From a virus, in IMG/VR virus record IMGVR_UViG_3300007351_000003, positions 1 through 64,000 of that record: a stretch of 64,000 nucleotides of DNA; one strand, given 5' to 3'. The notes beneath the pieces were generated by a model that did not search any database, was not told the origin of the DNA, and worked only from the letters and a program-made list of their open reading frames with translations. Below are positions 1 through 9,235 of the stretch, one piece after another; positions within the stretch are counted from its first letter, which is position 1; the number at the start of each line of letters is the position of its first letter. Position numbers and translations under genes: made by a program.

Positions 1-460
1 CAACGCTTTCTATGGGCTCAATTATCCCACGGCGAAGGGCGCTACTCTCCATCTCTTTGGAGGGTTTAAGGAAAGAACTTTCCTCAACGGTTTTCTCTGC
101 CCAATCGGATATTTTTGAAAGTGTCGGGGTTTCTTCGGGTGATTCACCGTGACGCGCTGCACGGGCATATCGTCCAACCGTTGTAACGGCTGCACGAGGA
201 ATTACGGAAAGGACATCACCTACGACCCCGCGGCTGGGAGCCTGTGCCTGTTCGGGCAGTGTCGCCGTCGATGCGAAAATGCTTCTGCGGGGCAAAACTC
301 CGGCTTCGGCGTCCATAGGATCGTAAGGAGGGATAAGCCCGGTATCGGGCTTCTGGACATTCGGCGCAATTGCGCCAGTATCAAACGGGTCAACAAATGG
401 CTTTCTGGCCTCGTTGGTCAAAATTTCAAACGGGTCAACAAATGGTTGTCTATCCGCCAT
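1..460 (-). CDS. virion-region hypothetical protein, partial (C-terminus outside window)
   Basis: Open frame on the minus strand from an ATG at 460 running off the left edge (about 153 residues visible). The ATG overlaps the TAA of the preceding gene (TAATG), with GGAGG just upstream, so the two are translationally coupled. The start carries two copies of the peptide PFVDPF, 15 residues apart, made by an exact 20-bp direct repeat (381-400 and 426-445). The rest is polar and Pro/Ala-rich with no domain I recognise. Its place at the end of the late operon suggests a virion or ejected protein; that is inference only. Confidence 0.75.
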   Translation of the reverse strand, partial: MADRQPFVDPFEILTNEARKPFVDPFDTGAIAPNVQKPDTGLIPPYDPMDAEAGVLPRRSIFASTATLPEQAQAPSRGVVGDVLSVIPRAAVTTVGRYARAARHGESPEETPTLSKISDWAEKTVEESSFLKPSKEMESSALRRGIIEPIESV

Positions 461-1809
461 TATTTTCCTCCGTAGCGTTTTTCATATTCAGCCGCGATTT
501 CATCATCTGTGTACCCCGGATTACTTTGTTTTGCCTTGGCAATAAATTGTTCGCGTGTGGGCTTTGCGGCGTTAGCGGCCTGAGCGGATTGCCCACCTCT
601 GCCTTTGGATTCTTCCATTTCAAGCAGTTGCCAAAGATTATCAACCTGTGCGCGTAAATCTTCCGTCCTCTTCGCGTTCTGTTCTTCGTCCAGCGTAATG
701 TCGGGCTTGGTCATTGCGTCCGTATACTTCACAATCATGTCGTGCAGCGTTTGACTACGCATATTTTTCGCCCGGAACGGCTGCGCTGCCGCCTCTGCAT
801 CATACTTCCTTGACTGCGCTTTGAGTGATTCTGTCTCAGCCTGTAGTTTCGGGAGGGTGGCCTGAAGCTCTGCGGCTTTGAGATCATAGCCCCATTTGTC
901 CTTGTACGCCTGGAAAGCCTTGTTTCTTCGATCAGCAATCAATGCTTGCATCCGTCTTGCCTGTGCAGGCCCGTGAGCCCCTTCCATCAAGTTGGATTCA
1001 TCAAGGGTTCGAAGATATGATTCCTGTGCCGGGAGAACTGCTGCTTGGCGCGCGGCAACGAGTGCGGCCGTCTCGGGGTCCATCTGGCCCTGAATAACCT
1101 GACCGCCTCCCGTTCCTTCCATGGATCGAAGCGAAGTTCTCTGCCCGGTTGCGGGGATGAAATCGCCTTCATCGTAATTAAGCTGCTTGCTGGCCGCACG
1201 AGTGGAACTTCCTGCATCAGGGAGCACGCTCATTTGTGCCGGACGAAGTGGAGCTATCGGACGACGAAACCCGCGCCATGGTTCCGCGCCTGGCTGATTA
1301 GTGAACAACGGTTCGCCCTTCTCGCCGCGGGCAATGACCCCGGTCGACGACGGCAATACCGCTCCTTCTCCCGGGACGCCTGCAGCACCCATCTTGAACC
1401 CCTCTACGTCGGTCGGGTCCGGGGTGTCCAGGGTAGCCGCATGTGCGGTCATACCCGGTTTATTTGCAGTGGGTGTGACTCCCGTACCTCTCGGCAAAAA
1501 CCACTCCCCGCCCTGCGGTTCAAGCTCGAGATCATCGACAGCCGACAGGTTCAACGTGTTTGCGGGCATGATTTTTTTGACTTTCCCGCCCCAGTAGTCT
1601 ATGGCATCAAGTCCCAGATCGACTATCCCTTGGCCAGGATATTTATATGGTCGCGTCCCTCTTCCGAGCCCTCGATCGATGTCCTGCATAAATCGCGTTC
1701 CTTCGGACGCCGGGGGAGGGGTATACATTTTGTCCGATTTGGATGCAGCTACCGACCCTGGGAGTACCTGATATTTATCAACGTCATCGTTCGTGTATGG
1801 CTTTACCAT
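460..1809 (-). CDS. late-region hypothetical protein, likely virion component
   Basis: A 449-residue protein, started by ATG behind GGAGGGGAAG. The first half is low-complexity, Gly/Pro-rich and likely disordered; the second half (about residues 240-400) is rich in Ala, Gln, Lys and Glu and predicted helical or coiled-coil. The extreme C-terminus resembles small helical modules (ending YEKRYGGK). No enzymatic motif is visible. In short-tailed phages such Ala/Gln-rich proteins at the end of the tail operon are often internal or ejected proteins; this is a positional guess. Confidence 0.7.
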   Translation of the reverse strand: MVKPYTNDDVDKYQVLPGSVAASKSDKMYTPPPASEGTRFMQDIDRGLGRGTRPYKYPGQGIVDLGLDAIDYWGGKVKKIMPANTLNLSAVDDLELEPQGGEWFLPRGTGVTPTANKPGMTAHAATLDTPDPTDVEGFKMGAAGVPGEGAVLPSSTGVIARGEKGEPLFTNQPGAEPWRGFRRPIAPLRPAQMSVLPDAGSSTRAASKQLNYDEGDFIPATGQRTSLRSMEGTGGGQVIQGQMDPETAALVAARQAAVLPAQESYLRTLDESNLMEGAHGPAQARRMQALIADRRNKAFQAYKDKWGYDLKAAELQATLPKLQAETESLKAQSRKYDAEAAAQPFRAKNMRSQTLHDMIVKYTDAMTKPDITLDEEQNAKRTEDLRAQVDNLWQLLEMEESKGRGGQSAQAANAAKPTREQFIAKAKQSNPGYTDDEIAAEYEKRYGGK

Positions 1810-1854
1810 CTTCCCCTCCGCAACTGCTTGTTCAGGAATTCTTACCTATAAAAA

Positions 1855-3147
1855 CTACTCGTTTGTTATCTGTTCGCCGCTTTTCCAACGCTGAATAACC
1901 GTGCCCAAACTGTCAAGAGCTGCCACGGCCTTTGCTGTTTTTATACTTGCAACCGCCGATTTCGCTTCAAGATTTATTTTCGACGCCCCGATGTAGGCTT
2001 TCAAATTTGTATCTGCGGATTCAATGAAATTTAAAACATTTGCCTTTTGTGCTTCAAGCGAAAGCAGTCCTTCCGCCTGCATGAGTTTTGATTCCTCGGC
2101 AGCCAATTCAATGCCGGTGCCGAATACATGGCCGTCTGTCCGGTATGTCTGAATATACCCATTGGACTTGGCAATGAAGCCTTCTATTTTTTTCCCGAGC
2201 TTTAAAAGCACGGAGGTATAACGATCGATTAGCGTTCTTCGTCTGTCTACTAGGGCCGCGACATCTGCCTTACCGGTGTCGAGTTGCTGCAGGGCAGACC
2301 GCAGTCTGTATTTGATCGCCTCAATATCCAATGATGTGACCGACATAACGGCTTCAAGTGCCCTCTGCGCCTTAGAGTCGTAGTATGCAATAATGAGTTG
2401 GTTGTAACTGATCCCAGCATCCAACGCGCGATATTTATTTTCCAGCGACAATTTTGACTGTGCTATCATGATGTCCTTGCTCAGGCCGAAATCATCCAAA
2501 CGATATTTTTCATTCACGGACAAAACTACGTCCATGTGATGGCCCTGCGGCATGGTGAACCCCCTGCCTGATTGCGCGGCAAAGCCTGCATCGATCGCTC
2601 GTTGCCGCTCAAACTCGCGCCTTGCCTGCCCTTTTTCATAGAGCGCTTCTTCTGCGGAATCAGAGTAGCCTTCCCCTCCCTTTGCAATTTCGGATTCGAT
2701 GATGTTTTTGAGAATTTGGTCCAGCGCGTTGTCTGTTTGATAGTCGCCTTCAACAAACGTCCAATCGCTCTCTTGGGGGATTACTACCGCGTCCGAAAGA
2801 CTTTTGAGTGTGGCAAGTTTCGTTTGAACATTATTTAAGGCACTGTCAAACGCCGTTAAATTGCGGTCCAAATCTACTTCATCTTCCTCCAAATCGGACA
2901 CTACTCCGTCAATCTTACCAAATTCTGCAACAGCACTCGCTATTCTGCCGACATCCGGGAGGCCGGGCGTCTCTATTGCCGGTGACGCCTCCGCATATTC
3001 AATATTGGCTGGGTTAAAAACTCCAGGATGCATATTCGAGACATCGGCAAACTGCTCTGCAAGGTCAGTCAATGCATTGTCTGCATCAGTGGCAATGGAC
3101 TCTGCCAGATTTATACGTGCAACAATTTTATCTTCAAGAGTAGCCAT
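1855..3147 (-). CDS. late-region helical protein, paralogue of the adjacent upstream gene
   Basis: A 430-residue, mostly helical protein. It is the same length as, and visibly related to, the protein at 3151-4443: both carry SGRGF followed by a Met-Pro or Leu-Pro pair around residue 200, then aligned stretches such as SLENKYRALDAGISYNQLII here and SIDNKQRAIAAGLRYDQILI there, and a G-Y-QTYRTDG/YMDAYQADG segment. The start lies four bases past the neighbour's stop. The pair appears to be an old tandem duplication. Function unknown; an internal, ejected or tail-tip role is plausible from position. Confidence 0.75.
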   Translation of the reverse strand: MATLEDKIVARINLAESIATDADNALTDLAEQFADVSNMHPGVFNPANIEYAEASPAIETPGLPDVGRIASAVAEFGKIDGVVSDLEEDEVDLDRNLTAFDSALNNVQTKLATLKSLSDAVVIPQESDWTFVEGDYQTDNALDQILKNIIESEIAKGGEGYSDSAEEALYEKGQARREFERQRAIDAGFAAQSGRGFTMPQGHHMDVVLSVNEKYRLDDFGLSKDIMIAQSKLSLENKYRALDAGISYNQLIIAYYDSKAQRALEAVMSVTSLDIEAIKYRLRSALQQLDTGKADVAALVDRRRTLIDRYTSVLLKLGKKIEGFIAKSNGYIQTYRTDGHVFGTGIELAAEESKLMQAEGLLSLEAQKANVLNFIESADTNLKAYIGASKINLEAKSAVASIKTAKAVAALDSLGTVIQRWKSGEQITNE

Positions 3148-3150
3148 GTT

Positions 3151-4443
3151 TTATGCTGTCACCTGTGCTTCTGTTTTCTCCCCGCTCAACATAGAGATAA
3201 CCGAAGTTACACTTCCCTTAGCGGCCGATGCAAGCGCTTTCTGCACCGCCGTTCCTGTTTTAATGGTTCCCATTCGGACATCAACGATGTCCATGAAAGC
3301 CTGCAGATTGTGAGGCAACACCCTAATTGCCTGTTCAATGTTCCACATAAGCGTTTCCATCTTAATCTTGTTTTCCGACTGGTCGAACTTCGGTACCTCT
3401 GCCGCCGCCCTCTGTGTAATGCCGTACACGTACCCATCGGCCTGATACGCATCCATATACCCGCCAGCAACGGAAATAATTGCATCAAGTTTCAGGGCAA
3501 ACGCTCTGGTTTTCTCCCGGAACTCTTCCATTGAGATCTTCCTGCCATCTGAAATCATACCGACATTCGCTCGTTGCATCTCGGTTCTGCCGTCAATGAC
3601 TGCTAATTTCAGGGCAGCAAGATCCTGCCCGAGTTTCAAAATGGTTTTTGCGATGGACAAGGCGCGGATCGCCTTACTCTGGAAGTAGCCGATCAGAATC
3701 TGATCGTACCTGAGCCCGGCTGCAATGGCACGCTGTTTATTATCAATCGAAAGTGCGTCCTGTTGCATTATGATTTCCCGATCTGCGTCTGCATCGTCCA
3801 TTGTCTGCCGTTGTCCGATATACGACGCTGCGTCTGCCAGAATGTCTGATGGGAGGCTGAACCCACGGCCGGAAAACTCGGCCATAACATCGGTCATTTC
3901 CTTCTGGTTTGCGGCATTACGTCTGCTTCGGTCATTCGTGTAATAAAAGGACTCTTTGGCTGTTGAACTTCCTGCGGCACTGGACAGGGAATTTTGTATC
4001 TGCGACTGTACGGATGCGATAAGATCAGCAATATACGATTGTTCATCGAACATATCATTCGCATTTGGGGTCGTGATCTCGTCCGTGGCGATCTGAAGGC
4101 TGTCCAGTCGGGCTTCGGCATCGCTTAATTTCCCTTGCATATCAGAGAGCAAGTCGTTTGTTTTGGCGTCCGGCGAAGGTATCTGGTCGACCGCAGTATC
4201 AGCGCTGGACAGTGCCGTATCGGAATCAGTCAGTTGAGTGAATGCAGGAATCTCCACACTCGAAAAGTTTGGAGTTGTTCCTGGATACGATACGGTCCCA
4301 GGCTGAAAATAAGGGGCCGCTTGAGCTGCGAGTTCGTTCAGCGTCGGCATGTACGCATTGATCGCATCGATGGCTGTTGTCGTACTATCGTCAAGAGTGT
4401 CAAGATTGCTGTCTACTGCAACTCTGATATCGCTGGTACTCAA
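3151..4443 (-). CDS. late-region helical protein, paralogue of the adjacent downstream gene
   Basis: A 430-residue protein starting at TTG, with GAGG seven bases upstream; the preceding gene stops at 4448, so spacing is tight. The first 150 residues are rich in Asp/Ser/Thr and predicted helical, followed by the conserved SGRGFSLPSD block and the long amphipathic helices shared with the 1855-3147 protein. No catalytic motif is seen. The duplication implies the phage needs two related long helical proteins, as in multi-protein ejection or tail-tip assemblies, but nothing in the sequence proves this. Confidence 0.75.
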   Translation of the reverse strand: MSTSDIRVAVDSNLDTLDDSTTTAIDAINAYMPTLNELAAQAAPYFQPGTVSYPGTTPNFSSVEIPAFTQLTDSDTALSSADTAVDQIPSPDAKTNDLLSDMQGKLSDAEARLDSLQIATDEITTPNANDMFDEQSYIADLIASVQSQIQNSLSSAAGSSTAKESFYYTNDRSRRNAANQKEMTDVMAEFSGRGFSLPSDILADAASYIGQRQTMDDADADREIIMQQDALSIDNKQRAIAAGLRYDQILIGYFQSKAIRALSIAKTILKLGQDLAALKLAVIDGRTEMQRANVGMISDGRKISMEEFREKTRAFALKLDAIISVAGGYMDAYQADGYVYGITQRAAAEVPKFDQSENKIKMETLMWNIEQAIRVLPHNLQAFMDIVDVRMGTIKTGTAVQKALASAAKGSVTSVISMLSGEKTEAQVTA

Positions 4444-4447
4444 TTCT

Positions 4448-5947
4448 CTACCTCGTTCTCTTTGGGTTTACGATGTCTGTACGGATAGTCAATGTCGTGA
4501 TATCAAAATCCGCGCCATCGGTATTTTCAAATTTAACCGCCACAAAACGTTCCTTATGACCCTTTGCAAACGGAATGCGTTCATCGCTTAAATTTGGCCG
4601 GTCCCCCTGAACATCATAGCCAGTCATATCGGATTCATCCTCATTTTCGATAATGGTCAGAACCCCGGTGCCGTCCAGCCTCCCAGATATCCAGGCATCT
4701 ACGAGCTTCTGTACCTGCGGGCTGTGAATATCCATGGTCCCGGTTTTGATATGAGCGTCGATTGCCGTGCCATCGTCGTCATCTCCCTCGACAAGATGCA
4801 CCCCGCTTGATGTCGCTCCGTATAGCCGATCGTTTAATATTGAAAAACTGTTGAACTCAAATCCTGTATATTTCGTAATTGCTTTATTCCGCATGTTTAC
4901 CGCAATGCCAAAATACTCCGGTGTCGCACGAACGGTACTACCTGCTGCATTAACGATCAACGCCGCAAGTAAGCCGTTACCTACTCCTACTGCGCCCGTT
5001 ATGCCATCTGCTTCTCCGGTTATGGCAGGGAGATCTGCTTCTCCGTCCCCGATGCTCCCGGAAACTCCCGTTCCGATCGAGTCAAGCGCAGGCAATAGCC
5101 CCTCGCCAACACCTACCGCTCCCGCCGACCCATCCCCAGCCGATGAAAGCGCCGGCAAAACACCTGCGCCTGTTCCCCCCGACCCCGTGGTCCCCGTGGC
5201 TTCAGATGTAAGAATAAGTGCCGGGAGAACCCCGGCGCCTACTGCGGGCGTTATACTCGAGCCGCTTGCATCCCCGGTCATGGCTGGCAGGACACCATAC
5301 CCCCACCCGGAAACCATCGTGTTGAGCAGATACCAGTTGACCCGATTATTCCCAGCGTCTTCAACCCACAGGAAATGGCTATCAACGGCACAGTTAGTTG
5401 GATAATTTAACTCTGCCGTTGACGGTCCATACCCAAATGATCCGAATTTGAAAATAAAGTTTCCATCATGGTCGAATATCTGGAACCGGTGGTTATTGTG
5501 GTCAACGACATAGACAAACCGTGAATCAGCAGCTATCCCCTTGGGGAAATCAAATTCCCCATCGCCATCGCCATATGCACCCCACTGTGACACATATACC
5601 CCATCCAGGGTAAACTTCTGGATGCGATGGTTTCCGGTATCCGATACATAAACATGCTCGCCATCATTAGAAACGCCGTGCGGAGAACTAAACTCTCCAT
5701 CCCCTGTTCCGTAAGATCCGAACGAAAAGAGCACATTTCCGTCATAATCCGTGACCTGAATACGGTTGTTCCCAGAGTCGCAGATATACAGATATGGGGT
5801 GCTGGTGGCGGATCCGGACACAACAACATCGCTGGCGCTTACATCAGGAATTAAAGCGTCTGGGGTAGCCCTTGATGGATCAACCGTCGATGATAATGCA
5901 GAACGGAACCACCATGGCCGTAACGGACCTTTGAAAAGAGGTGGCAT
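4448..5947 (-). CDS. NHL-repeat virion appendage protein
   Basis: A 499-residue protein. Residues about 45-215 hold four NHL-type beta-propeller repeats with the typical pattern SGNNRIQV, DGNVLFSFGSYGTGDGEF, then SSPHGV, repeated with small changes. Residues about 215-340 are a Gly/Ala-rich stretch with five copies of a roughly 25-residue unit centred on G-x-G-x-LPAL. The C-terminal third is a globular region (residues about 340-499). ATG start with AAGG upstream. NHL propellers bind protein, RNA or carbohydrate in cells; in a phage late operon a receptor- or glycan-binding appendage is likely. Gene is flanked by other virion genes. Confidence 0.8.
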   Translation of the reverse strand: MPPLFKGPLRPWWFRSALSSTVDPSRATPDALIPDVSASDVVVSGSATSTPYLYICDSGNNRIQVTDYDGNVLFSFGSYGTGDGEFSSPHGVSNDGEHVYVSDTGNHRIQKFTLDGVYVSQWGAYGDGDGEFDFPKGIAADSRFVYVVDHNNHRFQIFDHDGNFIFKFGSFGYGPSTAELNYPTNCAVDSHFLWVEDAGNNRVNWYLLNTMVSGWGYGVLPAMTGDASGSSITPAVGAGVLPALILTSEATGTTGSGGTGAGVLPALSSAGDGSAGAVGVGEGLLPALDSIGTGVSGSIGDGEADLPAITGEADGITGAVGVGNGLLAALIVNAAGSTVRATPEYFGIAVNMRNKAITKYTGFEFNSFSILNDRLYGATSSGVHLVEGDDDDGTAIDAHIKTGTMDIHSPQVQKLVDAWISGRLDGTGVLTIIENEDESDMTGYDVQGDRPNLSDERIPFAKGHKERFVAVKFENTDGADFDITTLTIRTDIVNPKRTR

Positions 5948-5955
5948 CGATTACC

Positions 5956-6507
5956 TTAGTTTAGTGCCACCACTTCATAGGTATGAACGGTTAGGGTATT
6001 GCCTGCATCATTTATGCTCCATGTGCCGAAAACATTGAGTGCCTGTGCCGCAGTAGAATCAAAGCCGGTACCCACTGCCGGAGCAGAAGCAGGAGCAACC
6101 ACGGTCACTGCGCCGGTTGCCGCCGCTGACACGCTTTCCGAGGTAATGCAACCCATGCCCATCAGGTTTGCGGATGTCCCGCTCCCAATTGCCCGGCAGG
6201 TCAATTCAAACTCTGCCAGAAATGATACGTTCGTCTTTGCCGTCGCGTTCAGTTGGATCGCCTGTGTGGTGAAGGCGATCACCGCACCGAGCCGAACATC
6301 AAGGGTCAGCGTCCCGGGGGTCGTAACGATGTTTGAAATTCTCCCCCCTACTTTAATACGGAGCTTTTTACCGATTTCAAAATAGTTCGCGGGGAGCGTG
6401 ATCACCGCTGCGGCTGGGATGATGCTTGTTGGAGTGACGGATGCGCCATACGCTGTCCCGTCTGCCTGCCCTACAATTAACGTCTCCATCCATTCTCTTT
6501 TTGCCAT
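5956..6507 (-). CDS. late-region hypothetical virion protein
   Basis: A 183-residue protein with a strong start (AGGAGGACATTGAAATG). It is rich in Ala, Thr, Val and predicted all-beta, with a repeated Gly/Thr/Ala pattern such as LPANYFEIGKKLRIKVGGRI that is common in small phage decoration or fibre-linked proteins. No enzyme motif. It sits between two appendage-like genes, nine bases from the next, so a beta-rich structural protein is the best reading. Confidence 0.7.
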   Translation of the reverse strand: MAKREWMETLIVGQADGTAYGASVTPTSIIPAAAVITLPANYFEIGKKLRIKVGGRISNIVTTPGTLTLDVRLGAVIAFTTQAIQLNATAKTNVSFLAEFELTCRAIGSGTSANLMGMGCITSESVSAAATGAVTVVAPASAPAVGTGFDSTAAQALNVFGTWSINDAGNTLTVHTYEVVALN

Positions 6508-6533
6508 TTCAATGTCCTCCTAAAAAATTGGTT

Positions 6534-7184
6534 TTATGTCAGTCTGAATACGATATTCCCCACATTAAGCGCAGTGCCTGCGGCCTTTGTGACTTCTGTC
6601 GTGAACTGCAGGTATCCAATAATTACATCTGCCGTCACGTCGTAGAACATGACCCCTGGTGTAGGGCCAATGGACGCACTCACCGCATTTATGGATACTG
6701 TTGGTGCCGTTGCATCGCATCGGTTATAGGTGTTATTTTGCGTCACCGTGACGGTTCCTATGGATTTTGAGTTTTGTGTGTATCCGCCCGATGCCGTTGC
6801 CAACTCATCATCTGAGGACAGTGTTTTGACCGCTGTTGAATTCACCACGGCTTCATTAAACGTGATCTTGGAAGCCGTTACCGTAGCAACTGTGAACGGC
6901 CCAGGGTTTAGCGTGTCGTTGGACGTGCATTTGTTATCCTGGACAAACCCATCGGAAATAAAAGACCCCCCATCTGTCCGCGACACGGAATTATCTGCCG
7001 CAGCCCATACAAGATTGATTGCCCCGGTATTCGTCCTTATATTCTTGAGTTGTGCATGGTTGTCCGTACTGAACACGAATCCAGATCTCATGCAGAGCAT
7101 CCGGATGGTGTCCGTAGATTCATTCACCAGTTTCTTTTTGAGTGCATACTTGTAGTAATTAGTGGGCGTAAAAACGTCTGCCAT
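6534..7184 (-). CDS. late-region hypothetical virion protein
   Basis: A 216-residue protein, start ATG with AGAGGATTAATTACT upstream. The N-terminus (residues 1-35) has a short basic helical segment, YYKYALKKKLVNESTD; the rest is predicted beta-rich with many Asn, Thr and Ala residues. No motif recognised. Short spacing to both neighbours places it in the late structural operon. Confidence 0.7.
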   Translation of the reverse strand: MADVFTPTNYYKYALKKKLVNESTDTIRMLCMRSGFVFSTDNHAQLKNIRTNTGAINLVWAAADNSVSRTDGGSFISDGFVQDNKCTSNDTLNPGPFTVATVTASKITFNEAVVNSTAVKTLSSDDELATASGGYTQNSKSIGTVTVTQNNTYNRCDATAPTVSINAVSASIGPTPGVMFYDVTADVIIGYLQFTTEVTKAAGTALNVGNIVFRLT

Positions 7185-7189
7185 AGTAA

Positions 7190-8362
7190 TTAATCCTCTC
7201 TTATGCGTACACGATCGATTTCCTGCGTGCCGTGAAGGACTGAGCAGGTTGTCGGCCGCCAGAATTTACCAAGAGCAGTGCCGAGCCCGCCGAATGTTTT
7301 GAGCAGTCCCCCGTTAACATTGTATATCTTCACCTGGTTCCCTTCAGTATCGACGATGAAATATCCTATTTGTCCCATGATGCTTTGAATGGTCGATCCC
7401 GGGGTCGAGCCCGCGGCTACTCCACTACTACCATCAAACACAATCGGAAGTGCGGTGGCAATAATCGTCATGTGATATGTATCAGAACCCTCCGCATTTG
7501 AGGCCGTGAGTTGCACGGTATAAATGCCTGCCGAACTGAACACGTACGTCGGATTCTGCAAAACCGAAAACTCGACTCCGTTTTTTTTCCACGACCATGC
7601 CGTAGGGGTGTTTGTGGAAGTGTCAGTAAAGTTCACCGTAAGCGGGGCCTGCCCCTGATAAACATCCACAGTGAACGATGCGTCCGGAGCACCTGCCAAT
7701 GTTGCCTCTCCGAGGCCCGTGGTGCAGGTAGCGGTCAAGAGTGTCGGCGCAGTGGGTGGCGGAGGCGGCTCTTCGAGGGAAACAAGCACTCCTATATTCG
7801 CCTCAACTACCTCAACGCATGTGCCAGTACCTGTATTCCCGCTGATCCCTTCCAAAAAACCATAACTTGATGAGATTGTTATGCGGCCTTGCCCATCGAT
7901 AAAGTTAGTCGGGATGGTATCTGTGAATATCAGATCTCCCACAGGAATACTAGAGTTTTCCCGATGCAAAAACGCAATGACATTTGCGCTTGATAGACCT
8001 GAAAGTCCGTCAAAAATACCACCTGCCAAAGCTGCATTTGAGCGTACTGTACTATCTATCAGCGCAGATGACGTAAATCCTGATATTCGGATCATTACGC
8101 CAGCAATGTTACTTCCTGCCGCATGTGTAAATGTATGTGATGCCGTTCCAGATGACGACACAAAACGATATGCCACTACTCCATTCAACGTTGCTCCGTT
8201 GGCTGTTTGATGAAGTTGCGTCCAACCGGCAGGTATGCCGATGGCAACATTGTCGTGAGCGGTCACAACGGCAAATTCAAAGGTGTTTAATGACGAAGCC
8301 ACGGTCAAAAACGTCAGGTCTCCGCTATCTGCTGTTGCTTTTTTTAATGTAGTAATGGCCAT
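7190..8362 (-). CDS. PKD-domain virion appendage protein
   Basis: A 390-residue protein. The first 200 residues are a beta-rich domain resembling carbohydrate-binding or fibre modules. Residues about 225-305 form a PKD domain, with the markers PLTVNFTDTS, AWSWKKNG and YTVQLTASNAEGSDT. The last 85 residues contain an NHL-like blade fragment (YFIVDTEGNQVKIYNVNGG). PKD domains are immunoglobulin-like spacers or binding modules. With the next two genes, the phage has a block of surface-exposed binding modules. Confidence 0.8.
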   Translation of the reverse strand: MAITTLKKATADSGDLTFLTVASSLNTFEFAVVTAHDNVAIGIPAGWTQLHQTANGATLNGVVAYRFVSSSGTASHTFTHAAGSNIAGVMIRISGFTSSALIDSTVRSNAALAGGIFDGLSGLSSANVIAFLHRENSSIPVGDLIFTDTIPTNFIDGQGRITISSSYGFLEGISGNTGTGTCVEVVEANIGVLVSLEEPPPPPTAPTLLTATCTTGLGEATLAGAPDASFTVDVYQGQAPLTVNFTDTSTNTPTAWSWKKNGVEFSVLQNPTYVFSSAGIYTVQLTASNAEGSDTYHMTIIATALPIVFDGSSGVAAGSTPGSTIQSIMGQIGYFIVDTEGNQVKIYNVNGGLLKTFGGLGTALGKFWRPTTCSVLHGTQEIDRVRIRED

Positions 8363-8372
8363 GCTTTACACT

Positions 8373-9233
8373 CTATACCCCGCACTGCACTGACGCTATA
8401 TTAGTATATGTGGAATTACCGCCTGCGTTATATGCCCTCACCCTGAAATAATTCAAAACCGTAGGGTCTACCGCGTGGAGGTTCTTGGTGACGAGAAGGG
8501 TATTTACTCCCGCCGCCGTTGTCGCAATTTGAGACCATCCAGACACACCGTTCAATGAATGTTCGACCTTAAATCCTGTCTCGTCGCCCGAATTATCCTG
8601 CCAGGAAAGCAATACCCCTGTGTCGATCGCCACTTGCTGAGATATGCTGGTACCTTCTATAGTGAGCGTAACCGTATACACCCCAGTCGAAGGGAACAGG
8701 TGGTGTGGATTAATTTCTGTTGACGTTGTGTTGTCCCCAAAGTCCCAAAGACGCGCGCCGGGCTTGGTTGACGTATCAGTAAATTGCGCCGAGATATCAC
8801 CGACCGTATACGAAAACCCGACCGTTTCCGATTCGCTTGTCACGGCCTGCGAGATTGTGATGGCCACGGTTTTTGACGATCCCCCGCTCTCGTTTATTAC
8901 CGTTAGTGTCACTTGGAAAACACCGGCACTATTGTACTGATGGAGTGGCGATGGGTTGTACGTAAATTCACCATCTCCAAAATTCCACCTGTATTGAGAT
9001 ATCAGACCTGTGGAATTATTAATAAACCCGACAATGGCGTTGGCATACACCACGTACGTGAAATCGGCATATGGCGCCGCTACTGATGTGGGCACTACCA
9101 CCCCGCCCCCAGGTATTGTCCCGGCTGTTGAACCCTCATAATTCGGGTCCAGTATCCACTGCCCGGGTTGATCCGGGTTTTCTATAAACCCTGCGAGCGG
9201 AGGCGGCCCGATGTAGCTGCTGGTTGGAGGCAT
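8373..9233 (-). CDS. protein with two PKD domains and a fibronectin-III domain
   Basis: A 286-residue protein from the ATG at 9233, five bases after the stop of the upstream gene; a longer TTG frame exists but overlaps that gene. Two PKD domains are seen (YRWNFGDGEFTYNPSP...YNSAGVF and RLWDFGDNTTSTEINP...FPSTGVY), followed by a fibronectin type III domain (SWQDNSGDETGFKVEHS...YFRVRAYNAGG). All are immunoglobulin-like beta sandwiches. No enzyme signature. Probably a virion surface decoration that helps adsorption to glycans. Confidence 0.8.
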   Translation of the reverse strand: MPPTSSYIGPPPLAGFIENPDQPGQWILDPNYEGSTAGTIPGGGVVVPTSVAAPYADFTYVVYANAIVGFINNSTGLISQYRWNFGDGEFTYNPSPLHQYNSAGVFQVTLTVINESGGSSKTVAITISQAVTSESETVGFSYTVGDISAQFTDTSTKPGARLWDFGDNTTSTEINPHHLFPSTGVYTVTLTIEGTSISQQVAIDTGVLLSWQDNSGDETGFKVEHSLNGVSGWSQIATTAAGVNTLLVTKNLHAVDPTVLNYFRVRAYNAGGNSTYTNIASVQCGV

Positions 9234-9235
9234 AA

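Noticed and set aside
1045-1851. Long plus-strand frame opposite the 449-residue virion gene
   Set aside because: No ribosome site, Arg/Cys-rich random text, antisense to a well-started gene.
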